From NCBI GenBank assembly GCA_022578965.1, contig MU400898.1:1-25681 (forward strand): a stretch of DNA of 25,681 bases. Direction: 5' to 3'. Made by a program: the position numbers and the translations under genes. The notes below the pieces were generated by a model that was given only the letters and a program-made list of their open reading frames with translations, did not search any database and was not told the origin of the DNA. Below, piece after piece: positions 11,854 through 22,230 of the stretch (position 1 is the stretch's first letter; the number at the start of each line of letters is the position of its first letter). The stretch comes from Xylaria sp. FL1777. Lineage: Eukaryota > Ascomycota > Sordariomycetes > Xylariales > Xylariaceae.

Positions 11854-11881
11854 AACCTGTTATATTAATATATAACAGGTT
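11854..11881 (+). repeat. Perfect hairpin near the LTR end
   Basis: The arms AACCTGTTATAT and ATATAACAGGTT (12 bp each) flank a TAAT loop. It lies 7 bp before the LTR end and is present at 19062-19089 (one change, in the right arm) and 24937-24964 (damaged by transitions). It could mark RNA 3' end formation or an integrase or structural site. Confidence 0.8.
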
Positions 11882-11888
11882 TATTATA

Positions 11889-11906
11889 CTTTAATAGTTC
11901 TTTAAT
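11889..11906 (+). other. Putative primer-binding site region
   Basis: The minus-strand primer site should lie directly after the 5' LTR. Here the sequence is CTTTAATAGTTCTTTAAT, and TTTTAATAGCTC in the third copy (24972 on). A TGG start changed to TAA by RIP at 11892 would fit a tRNA site, but which tRNA cannot be decided. Confidence 0.3.
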
Positions 11907-12839
11907 TAATAAAACTTAATATACAAAAACAAATATTAGTATAAAAAGTTAAATAATAAACAATTTATAAAATAAACTTTTAAAAATATACTAAAAAAAT
12001 ATTTAAAAAATAAAAATACTAAACAGTATTACGTAAGTAAACTTTACTTAATAATTAATAAACTAAATCTAAGTTATATTACTAAAAATAAAAAGTTAAA
12101 AATTAAGTTTAAAGATTTTAAAGATTTTTAGAACTAGTAACGTACTAAAACAACAGACTTTAGCACTTTTACTAGCTATTTTTATTAAAAAAAAAGCAAT
12201 AGCAAAAAAAAAAAAATTAAGCAGTAATAATAAAAAAGAACTAACGTTAACGCTAGCGCTATAAAGCAAACTAGTTGTTTTAACTTAAAGAATAGCTTAA
12301 ATATTAAGCGTTATAACTTTTAAACTAGCATAAATACTAGTTATAATAATTAAAGCAATAATAATAACTGCTATTATAATAATAAATTAAGGCTTTAAAT
12401 AAATAATTATATTATAACTAATGTTAATACTATTACTAGTAAATTTAATGCTTATTTTTATTACTGCTATACTTAAAGTAATAACTTAAAATAAAAAACT
12501 TAACCTTTTATTATTATTACTGCTTTTATTATTAGGATTATTTATAATATTAAAAATATTAAACATTAAAAGTTTTAAACTTATTGCTTTAAAGCTTTAT
12601 AATAAATTTATAAATATAAAAGCTTTTTTAATTTATGCTAAACTTTATTTAAAATAGCATTTTATTATTATTATAAAAAAGAACTAAAAAGTAATAATTA
12701 TTTTATAATTTTTATTAAAAAAAGTATTAAAATAGTTTTAACTTATTTTAAAGGATTTTTTAAAAGCTAATAAGTTAACTAACTTTAAGCTAAAAATAAA
12801 AAAGATTTTTAAAAATTACGTTAAGTTTAAAAATTAAAT
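11907..12839 (+). other. Gypsy leader and gag N-terminal region, no clear product
   Basis: This lies between the primer-site region and the first recognisable gag segment. It matches 24990-25681 at the right edge and, from 12570, the start of the window. It holds Lys/Asn-rich and Thr/Ser-like codon runs that could be the gag N-terminus, with no reliable start codon. Confidence 0.5.
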
Positions 12840-13345
12840 AAAAATACTATTTAAAAACTTTTAAAAAGCAAAACATGCAAAAAAAGCACTTTATTGCTTA
12901 AAACAAATAAAAGCAGCAGTAAATTATGCTATAAAATTTAAACAATTAGCAGTAATTTTAAGATTGCTTAAGTTTATACTGTTTTATTTATTTTATAGTA
13001 AACTTAAAACTTAAGTTTAAAACAAACTATGCAAAATAAATAAACTAGCAAAAATTAATACGTATATTAATATAGTTATTATAATTAATTAATAATTATT
13101 TAATTAGTACTTTAAAACTAAAAGAACTAAAAAAAACAAAAAAAAAAATATTTAAAAAAGTATTAAACAAAGATTTAAGCAAATTAATAAAGTCTAGAAA
13201 TAATAATCCTAAAATATATCTAAAGTTAAATGTTATAACTATAAAAAAAAAAAATACTTTTAAAAACAATGCTAATCTAAAAAAAAAAACAAAAAGAAAA
13301 GCTATAAAAAGGAAAAGATTTTTTAACTTAAGAAAAAAATACAAG
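12840..13345 (+). pseudogene. gag: gag (capsid-like) remnant of the complete Gypsy element
   Basis: One forward frame (codon phase of 12925 and 12994) reads ALYCLKQIKAAVNYAIKF near 12880-12935, then QLAVIL, FYLFYSKLK near 12984-13008, NKLCKINK, and YINIVIIIN near 13055. This order matches Ty3/Gypsy gag proteins of the Retrotrans_gag family, where the usual pattern is FYxGLKxxV, then an Ile-rich helix ending in IDNRL. Downstream comes a Lys-rich part ending near 13340, where a zinc knuckle (CCHC) would be expected but cannot be recognised. Stops interrupt the frame at former Gln and Arg positions. Gag is in a different frame from pol, which may reflect a frameshift arrangement or an old indel. 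Gag would have formed the particle. The start and end are approximate. Confidence 0.72.
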
Positions 13346-15149
13346 TTATAAAAATTTAAAACAACAAAAAATAATAAAGCAATTTAAAAAATATGTCTTT
13401 AAAGCAAAAGTATAAAATTGCTGTTTTAAGTTAAAATAAAAGTGCTATATTAAACAAATTTAAATGCTTTATTTATACAAGTTAAAATAAACAAGCATAT
13501 AAATATTATTTAAAAGCTTTGCAGTTATTAAAATAAATTACAAAAAAATATATTTATTATATAAATAATTAAAGTTATTTAATATATAATTTAAAAAAAT
13601 GGTTTAACTAAAAGTAGCAAATAATAAAAAGTAATAAGTTAATATAATTAGCAAACTTATAAAACTACAAAAACTTTAAACTACTAAGGCTTAAAATATA
13701 GCTTAAAAAAAAGTTATGTTTAAAAAAATAAAACTATAATTATAAATAGTATAGTTATTAAACTAATTATAAATTACTAAAATATTTAGTTATTAAATAA
13801 ACTTAAAAAAACAAAACTTATAAAACTTTAAAGCAAAAATAAATAAAATTAAAAGCTATAAAAAATATTATAAAAAAAAAACTAATAAAAATAAATAAAG
13901 TATTTTTATAGCTTAAATTGCTTTAAATGTAATAAAATAAAAAAGCATTAATAGTTAATATAAAAACAAATATATTTTAAAAACTAAAACTAGTAATTTA
14001 ATTAATTGCTAAAAGTTATTACTATAATAGAACTATAATAAAAAATAATAATAATATTTTACGTTTAAAAAATCTAAAATATAACAAAGTACTATAAAAT
14101 TACTATATAATATATTATTGTTACTAATATTTACTAAATAAACTAAAAAATGATTAGTTTTTTAAACAAATTATAAAAATAAAAATATAAAACTTTTATA
14201 AATTAAAGTAGTTAGTTATAATTATAGTTTACTATAAAAATTTATAAAAATTTGCAATATTTAAAAAGGATTTTAATTATATTTATAATATTATTTTAAA
14301 AAAATATAAAAATAACTGCTATAAATATTACTAGCTAATTAAAGCATAATTGTACTAAAAAATAGTTGCTAAAAGTAAAAAAGCTTAAAAACTGCAATTT
14401 AAAGCTTAACTAAAAGCAAAAATAAAACAAAGCGCAACAATATTTAAAATGCAAAATAAAATAAGCACTTAAACATTTAACAAAAAAAAGTTAAAAAACA
14501 AAATAAACACTTGCTAAAAAAGCAGCAAATAGCTAAAAAAACTAAAGCTTTACGTAAAGTTTAATATAATAACTAAAAAAACTAATTTAAAGTTAAACTT
14601 ATATATTAAAAAAAAAAGTATAACATTTTAATTAACTTAAAAGCATAAGCTAATATAATTTTATTTAAAATAGCAAAACAAAATAAAATTCTTTAGAAAT
14701 ATAAGCAAAAATCCTAAAAAATTAAAAGATTTAATAAAAGCACTTTTAGCTATAATAACAGTTATATACTTAAAAAAACTAAACTTTTTAATATATTTAT
14801 ATAAAAACACAAAAAACAAATTGTATTAAATATTGCTAATATATTTAATTATAATATTATTTTAGGAATACTATAGCTAAAAACTAGTAACTTTTTAATT
14901 TAATAAAAAGCAAAAACTATTAATTAAAAAAGTAAAAAATAAAGCAAAAAAATCAAAAAAATTGCAAAAAAAATATTAAATAAAATACTAAAAGTATATT
15001 ATAAATTTTATAAACTATTCAAAAAAAAAAAAAAAAAAGAACTTCTTAAATATAGCCTATAAAATTACTACATTTTTATTAAGAAAAAATATTAACTAAA
15101 GCTTTATTAAATATACTATATAAGCTTAAATAAAACAAACGCTTTATAA
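13346..15149 (+). other. Between gag and reverse transcriptase; protease expected but not recognised
   Basis: The aspartic protease and the N-terminal part of pol should lie here. I could not find a surviving DSG/DTG motif in any frame. The sequence matches about 776-2573 of the truncated copy, so it is a genuine part of the element. It is Lys/Asn/Ile-coding and dense in TAA. Confidence 0.5.
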
Positions 15150-15720
15150 AAATATATTTAAAAAAACCTAATAAAAAAATTCCTAAAAGAATTTTAGTTA
15201 TTTGCTAAATATTCTATAATGCTAGTACTTAAAATAAAAAATAAAAAACAACTAATTAATAAAAAAAAAAAACTAGTATAACAAATAATAGTTAACTATT
15301 AACTATTAAACATAATTATTATTGCAAATAAATACTTTTTTACTTTGCTAATAATTATAAAAAAAAACATTAGCTAAATAAAATAGTTTATAGCAGTTAA
15401 TATTTTAAATAAATATTATGCTATTAAAATAGCTAAAAAAAAAAAATAAAAAACTATTATATAAATAATATATAAACTATATAAATATATAGTTATGCTA
15501 TAAAAACTACAAAACGTATTAGCTAGCTTTTAACATATAATAATAATAATTTTACAGAAGTTTTTAAACAAGTTTATATTTATTTATTTAAATAATATTC
15601 TAATTTATTTTAAAACACTAAAAAAACATAAGAAACATATAACTTAAGTGTTAAAAACACTTAAACAAGCAAAATTATAACTTAATACAAAAAAATGTAT
15701 ATAGTATATACAAAAAATTA
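15150..15720 (+). pseudogene. pol: Reverse transcriptase domain of Gypsy pol (degenerate)
   Basis: The frame starting at 15222 reads in order: LVLKIKNKKQL (15222 on), a NY-LLN-IIIANKY stretch matching the family's DYRxLN...NRYPLP, FIAVNILN (first catalytic Asp of VDI/L now Asn at 15399-15401), a YKLYKYIVM stretch, LQNVLASF (family LxNAPASFQ), INILQKFLNKF, and IYLNNILIY, the YLDD box with both Asp changed to Asn at 15591-15596. These are the conserved blocks of Ty3/Gypsy reverse transcriptases in the right order and spacing. Stops occur at former Gln, Arg and Trp codons. The enzyme copied element RNA into DNA; here the active site is destroyed. Confidence 0.92.
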
Positions 15721-15949
15721 ACTTTTTAAAATTTATAATTATTTTAAAACAAATATAAATTTAATAGTTAAAAATTAATATAGTATAAAACTAGAAAATA
15801 CTTAACTTAGCTACTATTATAAATATATAATAAGCATTAGGATTTTTAAACTATATTTAAATGTTAATTTAAAACTTTAGAAAAATAGCATTTTATTTTA
15901 TAAAATATATAAAGAAAAAATATAAAAGAAAATCCTTTTTAATTTTAAA

Positions 15950-16400
15950 GGAAGTTTAAAAAGTTTTTAAAGAACTAAAACTAAAAGTTATTTTTGATTT
16001 TGTAGTTAAATTACCTAATTTACAGAAAAAAAAAAAGCTAAAAACAGATGCTTTAAATAGTATAATTACAGAAGTTTTAAAATAACTAAAAAACAATAAA
16101 AAATAGCACTTAATAGCTTATTATTTTAAAGCACTATAAAACGTAGTATTATAATATCCTATATATAATAAAAAACTGCTTGCAATTATTATAGCACTTA
16201 AAAAGTAAAAACTGTTTTTTATAGAAACTATAAAACTAATTAAAATTTATTTAAATTATTAAAACTTAATAAAATTTATAATTATACAAAAGATTACTAA
16301 ACAACATAAAAATTAAATAATTTTCTTTTTTAAGTTTAACTTTAAAATATGTTATATTAAAAAAAAAAAAAACATTTAAGCAAACATACTTAGTTAATAA
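15950..16400 (+). pseudogene. pol: RNase H domain and connection of Gypsy pol (degenerate)
   Basis: In the same frame as the reverse transcriptase, a segment reads F-x2-LKEV-KVFKELKL (family AFxxLKxxF), then KTDALNS at 16041-16061, the TDAS motif with its Asp intact at 16047. Then come LIAYYFKAL (family VAYxSKxL), YPIYNKKLLAI with D-K-E read as N-K-K, and a segment ending KYVI. At 16371 it continues NI-ANILS, the GKxNxxADxLSR signature that closes the RNase H region in Ty3/Gypsy. RNase H removed the RNA strand during cDNA synthesis. The pieces are intact in order but carry many stops. Confidence 0.88.
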
Positions 16401-16589
16401 AGTCAAAAAAAATTTAAAGTTCTAAAAAAAAACATTTAAGTATTATATTCTTAAAAAAATAAAAGCTTAAAAATTAAAGTTATATTTAAAAACCTTATAA
16501 ATATATAACTATAATAAGCTTATAACTTAAAAAAGTTAACATAACTACAAAAATACAAAAAATTAAAAAATAACAAGCTAATATATAAA

Positions 16590-17400
16590 TATAAAGTTTA
16601 CTTATTAAAATCTTTATAAAACAAGTTTATTAAAAAATTCTACGAATATTTATTACATAAACATTAAAAAGTAATAAAAATAATCTAACAATTATAAAAA
16701 AAGTATAATTTTTTAAAACTATAAAACATAGTTAAATTTATTATAAAAAAGTGCAATATTTATAACAAAGCTAAAATAGCTTAATATAAGCTTTATAAAT
16801 TGCTATAACTTATATAAATATTTAAACAAGCATAATACACTATTGCTTAAAATTTTATTATAGCATTACTTTTATTAACTAATTTAGTTATAAAAGTACA
16901 ATATAATAAAATATAAGTTATTATTAATAAACTTATTAAATATGCCTATTTTTTACTGTTTAAAAAAAATATAACAGTTAAACAACTTATATATACCTTT
17001 ATATGCTAATATTTAAATAAGCATAAATTACTAAAAAAAATTGTTTTAAACTAAAATAAATTGTTTACTTTTAAGTTTAAAACTAGTTTTTTTAAACTTA
17101 TTGGTATTAAATTAAAGTTTTTAACTGCTTACTACTTATAAATAAATAAACAAACAAAAAAACTAAACTAAATACTAAAATAATATTTATAAAATTATAT
17201 TAACTATTAATAAAACAATTAAGTAAAACTATTATTAATAGTATAAATTTTATATAATATATTAACAAACAAAAATATAAATATATTTTTATATAAAGCT
17301 GTTTATAAATAGCAAGCAACTATTAAAAAACAAAAAAAAACATTACTAAAAGTATCTGCTATTTTAACTATAGTACTTTAAGCAAAAACTATTGTAACAA
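16590..17400 (+). pseudogene. pol: Integrase domain of Gypsy pol (degenerate)
   Basis: Still in the pol frame, FYEYLLHKH at 16638-16664 is the His half of the HHCC zinc finger. KYNFLKL and IVKFIIKKCNIYNKAKIA follow, with the first Cys at 16752 and the second changed to Tyr. The catalytic core follows: VQYNKI-VIINKLIKYAYF (family YDxIxVVVDRLTKxAHF), then FKKNITVKQL, KHKLLKKIVLN with the second catalytic Asp changed to Asn at 17049, LFTFKFKTSFFKLIGIKL, and AYYL-INKQTKKLN. The last corresponds to YHPQTDGQTERxN, and its catalytic Glu is now Lys at 17157. Integrase inserted the cDNA with a 5-bp stagger. After about 17340 nothing is recognisable. Confidence 0.9.
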
Positions 17401-17985
17401 AAATTAAAACGTTATAAGCTAAACTATAATTATGCTTTTAATTTTTATAACAATAGATATTAGTATATTATAACAAGAAATAAACTAAAAAACTAACTTT
17501 TAAAAAAAGAAACAAGGTTTATTTGCTATAATAAAAATAAAATGCAAACATTAATATTTTTTAAATTAAAACAAAACAACTAAGCAATAAATTAAAATTT
17601 AAAAAGCTTAGCTTTTTTAAAATTAAAAAAGTCATTTTATTTATTAATTATAAACTATTATTACTAAAAAATATGCAAATTTACTTTATTTTTTACATTT
17701 TTTTACTAAAACTAGCACTTATTAAAACATTTATTAAAATATAACTAAAAATAAAAACAAATTAAAATGTTTATAAAGTTAAAAGTATACTAAATTTCTG
17801 TTAAAATAATAATAATTTAAAATATTTTATTAAATAAAAAGAATACTTATATATTAATAATACTTAAAAACTTAAAAAATACTTAAAAACTGCTAAAGTA
17901 GTTATAAGTTAGTTTTACTGCTAATATTTTAACTGCTTAAAACTAAAAAAAAAAGGTTAACTTTAAAGCAAACGCTTAAAAAATT
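17401..17985. other. End of Gypsy pol and non-coding stretch
   Basis: This runs from the last recognisable integrase segment to the antisense frame. The match with the truncated copy ends at about 17466, so the rest of the 3' internal region exists only once in the window. I see no chromodomain, envelope or other motif in it. Confidence 0.5.
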
Positions 17986-18375
17986 CTAATTAAACTTAGA
18001 TAAAGTAGCTTATGCTGCTTTAGCTTGCTTTTTTTGTTGTTTTTGCTTTTTTGCTAGCGCTTTTTGTTTTTTTTTAATGCGCTTTATTTTATTTAGTTTA
18101 TTTAAAAACTAAAGCTTTTATTAAACTATTTTAATACTTTTTGTTTTTAAAAAACGTTTTTATATATAAAGCTAAACTAATTTGCTTAAAACAAAATTAA
18201 AGCTATTTTAAGCTTATTTTAATTTTTTTTAAACTAAAAGTAATTATTGCTTTGCTTGTTTTTTTTTCTTTTTAAAATAATAGTATTTAGAAATTATGTT
18301 ATTAATTAAGTTAATTAAAACTTCTGATCTGTTATAAAAATAACTAGCATATATACATTTAAAACAATAAAACAT
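17986..18375 (-). pseudogene. Antisense small reading frame: CxxC N-terminus, Lys/Gln-rich C-terminal part
   Basis: On the minus strand an ATG at 18375-18373 opens a frame of about 121 codons to the TAA at 18012-18010 (or 129 codons to the TAG at 17988). It begins MFYCFKC, with Cys at residues 4 and 7. RSEV follows, then LINLINNIISK, a KKKKKQAKQ run, FLNKLNKIKRI around residues 90-100, and a tail QKALAKKQKQQKKQAKAA. The seven or so stops before residue 90 fit former Gln or Trp codons. The last 30 codons are uninterrupted and keep CAA codons, unusual in this window. The layout (Cys cluster then charged coiled-coil-like helix) resembles, from memory, small multicopy proteins in Pezizomycotina genomes, but I cannot name the family. 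It could be an accessory gene of the retrotransposon, a captured gene or a low-complexity shadow. Confidence 0.45.
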
Positions 18376-18563
18376 ATTATTTATTATTTTGCATGTTAAT
18401 AACTAACTAAAGCAGCAAAAGCAAAGCATAACTTTATAGCTAGTAAAATTAATAAAAGAAGCAAAAACAAGTTTTTGCTTTGTTTTAAATAAGCAGTTAG
18501 TTTTTTTAATGCGCTTTAATATTATAACATATAAAAAAAAAAGAAAAAAAAAATATTTACGGA

Positions 18564-18586
18564 AAAATTGTTAGAACAACAATTTT
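18564..18586 (+). repeat. 9-bp hairpin upstream of the 3' LTR
   Basis: AAAATTGTT and AACAATTTT pair around a 5-base loop (AGAAC). It ends immediately before the polypurine tract. It may be a structural element for plus-strand priming, or chance. Confidence 0.5.
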
Positions 18587-18602
18587 AAAAAAAAAGAAAT
18601 AA
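18587..18602 (+). other. Polypurine tract of the Gypsy element
   Basis: Nine A, then GAAATAA, directly before TG of the 3' LTR. This is the expected place for the plus-strand primer and fixes the + orientation of the element. A-rich sequence is common here, so position is the main evidence. Confidence 0.65.
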
Positions 18603-18712
18603 TGTTATAAAATTAGCACAAAAGTAGCTTTTAAAGCAGCTTAATACTTTTATATATATTTTGCACTTTTTTTTTTGCTAACTAAAGCTAAAGTTATGTA
18701 ATAACTTATTTA

Positions 18713-18815
18713 GCTTATTAAGCTTATAGTAATTTAAAGCTTATTAAGCTTATAGTAATTTAAAGCTTACTAAGCTTACAGTAATTTAATGCTTATTAAA
18801 CTTATAATAATTTAA
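18713..18815 (+). repeat. Four tandem 26-bp repeats in the 3' LTR
   Basis: The copy of the array at 11505-11607, at the same 110-bp offset from the LTR start, with more C-to-T change. Confidence 0.8.
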
Positions 18816-19061
18816 AAAAAGTTATTATTTTTTTTATTTTTCTTTTGTTTATATAATTATGTACTTTTTATATTTAGTTATTTATTTAGTTTTAGTTTTT
18901 TAGCTATTAATTTTTTATAACTGCTAAGCATTAATATATTTATTACTTTTAATTTTTTAAGACCTTTATTAATGCATAGTAGTAAAAGTACTCTAAAAAT
19001 CTCTTTAATGAACTACTGTTAAGAATCTTATTGTTACTTATAAATTAAGACCCTAAAAGCA

Positions 19062-19089
19062 AACCTGTTATATTAATGTATAACAGGTT
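19062..19089 (+). repeat. Terminal hairpin of the 3' LTR
   Basis: AACCTGTTATAT and GTATAACAGGTT flank TAAT; a single base differs from the 5' LTR hairpin, where the arm starts with A. Confidence 0.75.
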
Positions 19090-19096
19090 CGTTATA

Positions 19097-19101
19097 GTAT
19101 T
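19097..19101 (+). repeat. Target-site duplication GTATT, 3' side
   Basis: Identical to 11390-11394. It joins the two halves of the left arm: the arm sequence continues at 19102 exactly as predicted from the right arm. Confidence 0.85.
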
Positions 19102-19972
19102 TAAAGCATTTATAAAACCTTTAAAGTTTTGTTTTTATAAAATATAAACTTGCTTTATATAAGCTAATATTAAAAAACAAATGTTTTTATTTTTATATAA
19201 TAAAAATAGTCTTTTTATTTTGTTATATAATAACGTTTTTTATGTTATTAAAGTATACTTTTAAGCAGTTAATATTTTTTAATAAAAATAAAAAAAAAGT
19301 AAAAATATTTAAAACATAGTATATAATTATACTAAAGGCGTTTTTTATTAGTATAATACTTATAATACTTATAGTATTACTTTTGCTAAAACAAATATAA
19401 GCATTACTTAAAGTTTAATTAACTTTTATATAAAAATATATTTAAAAGTATGCTTTTAATTAGGTTTTTTTTACTATTAAATAATTAAAAGTACTAGTAT
19501 TTTAAAGTTTATTTTAGTAATTCGTATAATAATAATTACTTAATATAAACTAATTATATAGCACTATTATTTTATAGTTTTAAATATTTTTTTTTATTAT
19601 ATAATAAAAAAATGCGCTATTTATTAAATACTAAGTAGTTTAATTACTAAATTTTTTATTAATATTTTTAGCATTATTGTTTAACTTTAAATATTTTTTA
19701 TATTTTGCTACGTATAAAAAGAATTCTTTTAAAGTAAGTTTTTAGCTATAAATTATTTTATGCAAATTAAAAAATATGTTTTTTGCACGAGCTTTTTTTT
19801 AAAAGGTATAACATATTAACTAGCAGTTTTTTTTTTAGCAAACAAAGCATTTTTTATTCGTATAAAAGTTTTAGTTCTTTTAATTATAGCTTTAAAAATA
19901 GCTTAGCTGTTTAATTAATTAACTTAATAATCTTAATATAAATTTAAGTTATTAGTTTTTTGTATAGCTATA
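19102..19972 (+). repeat. Left arm of the long inverted repeat, inner side
   Basis: It is the reverse complement of about 22153-23022 with paired positions summing to about 42124. It ends in the self-complementary TATAGCTATA (19963-19972), which recurs at 22152-22161 on the other side of element copy 2. The minus strand at 19712-19894 holds the counterpart of the frame described at 22231-22413. No other gene is seen. Confidence 0.85.
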
Positions 19973-22149
19973 GTTATATTTTTAGTTTATAAAGTATAAC
20001 TTATTATTTTTTTATATAAAGGTTTTTGCTATATTGTTTAATATTACATATAAGCATGCTTATAAGTTAGCAAAAAATCTTTTATATATAAGTTTTTAAA
20101 AAATTAACGCTATAACTAACTTTAATATATTTTAATATATTTATGCAATGTTTATACTTAGTTAAATTTTGCTTTAATATTTAGCATTAAACGCTTGCTA
20201 TATTTTTTTAAGCTTATTAAGCATTAATTTAAGTATTTTATACAAAGCTAAGTTTAGGTTTTTTTTTTTTATTTATATAAAAAAAACTATTGTTTAGTTA
20301 GCTTAATACTAACTATAATTTATATTAGTATTAAAGTAAGTATTTATTATATAATATATTTTACTTTAAGTTTTATTTAAACTAATGTAATTAATAAAAA
20401 AGTTTTTTGTATAACCTTTTAAAATATATAAAAATATAGCATAATATTAGTTTTTTATAATTTTAATATATTAGCAAGCAGCAATAAATAAACAAGCTTT
20501 ATTATATAATAAGTTATATAGCTTGCTTATATAGTTCTAGCTTAAGTTTTAGCTTTTTTAAAAAGTAATATATTTATTAAAAGGTATAAATTTATTTTGT
20601 ATAAACTTTATTAAAAATAAGTTAAAAAATATATTTCTAATAGCTAAATTTAATGTTATACAAACATATATTTTTTGCTTTAGTGTTTATAGTAAATAAT
20701 ACTAAACAGAATATTTATATATTAGTTAAAAAATTAGTTTATAGCTTGCTTTTATTATATAAAGATTAAATAGCTTAAAGAAATTCTAATGTTTAATATT
20801 TAGCTAAATTAATTGCGGTTAATATTTATATTATTACGTTTAAAATTATACATTAAAACTTAGGTTTTTAAGGGGTAGTTTAGTATATAAATAGTTTAAA
20901 AGGTTTTAATTATTATATAAAAAAGTATTTAGCTATTAGCTTAATATTAAAAATATTGCTAATAGTTAAATAGTTATTATATAATAAATATTTAGTAGTT
21001 TTTTTGATTTTTTAATTATAAAGTTTCCGTAAGTTATTTTTATAAGCTTTTAAATTATAGTTATTTTTAACGTTAAATAGATTTTTTTCGACTTAAGGTT
21101 TTTAAGCAAAGCACTTTATATGCTTTAATAAATTTTCTAAAAATAATCTTTTGTTTATTTTTTAAAAGTTTTAGCGAACTTTTTTTAAAAGTAATCTAGT
21201 AGTTTATAAAAATATAAATAGTTAGCATAATAAAATACTAGCTTAATATTTAGCTTAATTTTAGTTATATAGCTAAAATTAATTTTTTAGCTTTATATTT
21301 TAAGATTAATTTAAGCGTTTATTTATTATACGCTTATTAAAACGTTTTTAGTTAAATTTTTGTACGTAAAAATAATTAGCTTTAACTTTAAAAGCGTTAT
21401 AAGCAGTTATTTATTTTTTTAAAACATAATAAATTCAGCTAAATTATATAATATATTTAATTCTATATTTAGGTTATATAAGTTGCTGTTTTGCTTTTAT
21501 ATAGCAATATAATTAATATATTGCTTAATGTTTATATAACAATATAGTTAAAAAAGTAGCAAAATTGCCTGCTATTTTCTTTATTTTGTTTTTAGTACTA
21601 ACAAACGGATTAAAAGTTTGGTTTTTATACGTAAATAAATTAGATTTTTTTTTTTTTTTTTTATACGTGCTTACTTTAGCTAATTAAAAAAAGTAAACTA
21701 AACAATATATTTATACGTTAAAGAAAAAACAAGCGCAATATAAAAAACAAATTTTTTTTTAATAAGTTAAAATAAAAGTATATTATATAACTTTATTATT
21801 ACTTTAGCTAATTTATAGTTTGTTATAAATAAGTTAAAAGTACAAATATAATTATTAATTAGTATTAAATAAGCTTTGTACGATTGTATGTTTAATATAT
21901 ATATGCTAAAACAAAGTATAATAATCTTTATATTATAAGCTGTTTATATTTTATATATTTAAAAGAAAAAAAGGTTTGTATAAAGCAAAGGTTTTCCTTT
22001 ATGTGTAAGAACTTTGCTAGCATACAAGCTAAACTAACACTAAGATTACCTTAGTTTATGCAATAACTTTTACATAAAGTGGTTTTTATGCAAAACCTAT
22101 TGTACATATTATACATAAAAGTTATAACTAATAACCAGTTATTCTAACA
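19970..22149 (-). mobile_element. Second copy of the 287-bp-repeat element, inverted and lacking one terminal repeat
   Basis: It is the reverse complement of 4891-7067; paired positions sum to 27037-27040, so the copies differ in length by only about three bases. The terminal repeat 21863-22149 is present at the right end, ending TAACA. At the left end the sequence starts directly with the interior and has no terminal repeat. It sits at the exact centre of the long inverted repeat, flanked by TATAGCTATA on both sides. This could be a 10-bp target duplication or merely the palindromic ends of the two arms. No transposase was recognised. Confidence 0.75.
21863..22149 (-). repeat. Terminal repeat of element copy 2
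   Basis: It is in the same orientation as 7068-7354 and the reverse complement of 4891-5177, with the same length. Its end keeps TAACA where copy 1 has TAATA, supporting a TGTTA...TAACA original end. Confidence 0.85.
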
Positions 22150-22230
22150 ATTATAGCTATATAAAAAACCAATAATTTAAATTTACACTAAGGTTATTAA
22201 GTTAACTAACTAAACAACTAAGCTACTTTT

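Larger units (their letters stand above)
11395..11888 (+). repeat. 5' LTR of the complete Gypsy element (494 bp)
   Basis: It starts TGTTATA and ends GTTATA-like, consistent with TG...CA ends in which the last CpA has become TpA. It matches 18603-19096 and 24478-24971 at the same length. In the 60 bases from 11401 I count nine differences from the 3' LTR, all transitions. It contains a TATATATA stretch at 11442-11450 that could be a promoter element, four 26-bp tandem repeats and a terminal hairpin. The 5' part (GGGG at 11413-11416) is one of the least mutated places in the window. Confidence 0.93.
11395..19096 (+). mobile_element. Complete Ty3/Gypsy LTR retrotransposon, RIP-inactivated
   Basis: The 7.7-kb element has two 494-bp LTRs (11395-11888 and 18603-19096) and the 5-bp target duplication GTATT. 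A purine-rich tract precedes the 3' LTR. The order gag, reverse transcriptase, RNase H, integrase is that of Ty3/Gypsy and not Ty1/Copia, in which integrase precedes reverse transcriptase. The pol domains can be read in one forward frame from about 15222 to 17330 without frameshift, although the frame is full of stops. Gag is read in another frame. Between integrase and the 3' LTR lies an antisense frame (17986-18375). The element sits inside the left arm of a long inverted repeat. I see no clear chromodomain. It is non-autonomous now. Confidence 0.95.
18603..19096 (+). repeat. 3' LTR of the complete Gypsy element (494 bp)
   Basis: It has the same length and layout as the 5' LTR, with the four 26-bp repeats at 18713-18815 and the terminal hairpin at 19062-19089. 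Its first part is more mutated than the 5' LTR (GGGG is AAAG), whereas its last part is less mutated (for example GTTC-GTT kept at the end where the 5' LTR has GTTTATT). Confidence 0.93.

Noticed and set aside
13096..13344. 82-codon minus-strand open frame
   Set aside because: It is antisense to the recognisable gag remnant, and its hydrophobic composition mirrors Lys-rich codons on the other strand.
19963..19972. TATAGCTATA on both sides of copy 2 as a definite 10-bp target duplication
   Set aside because: The motif is self-complementary, so it would appear on both sides simply as the inner ends of an inverted repeat; it is not decisive.
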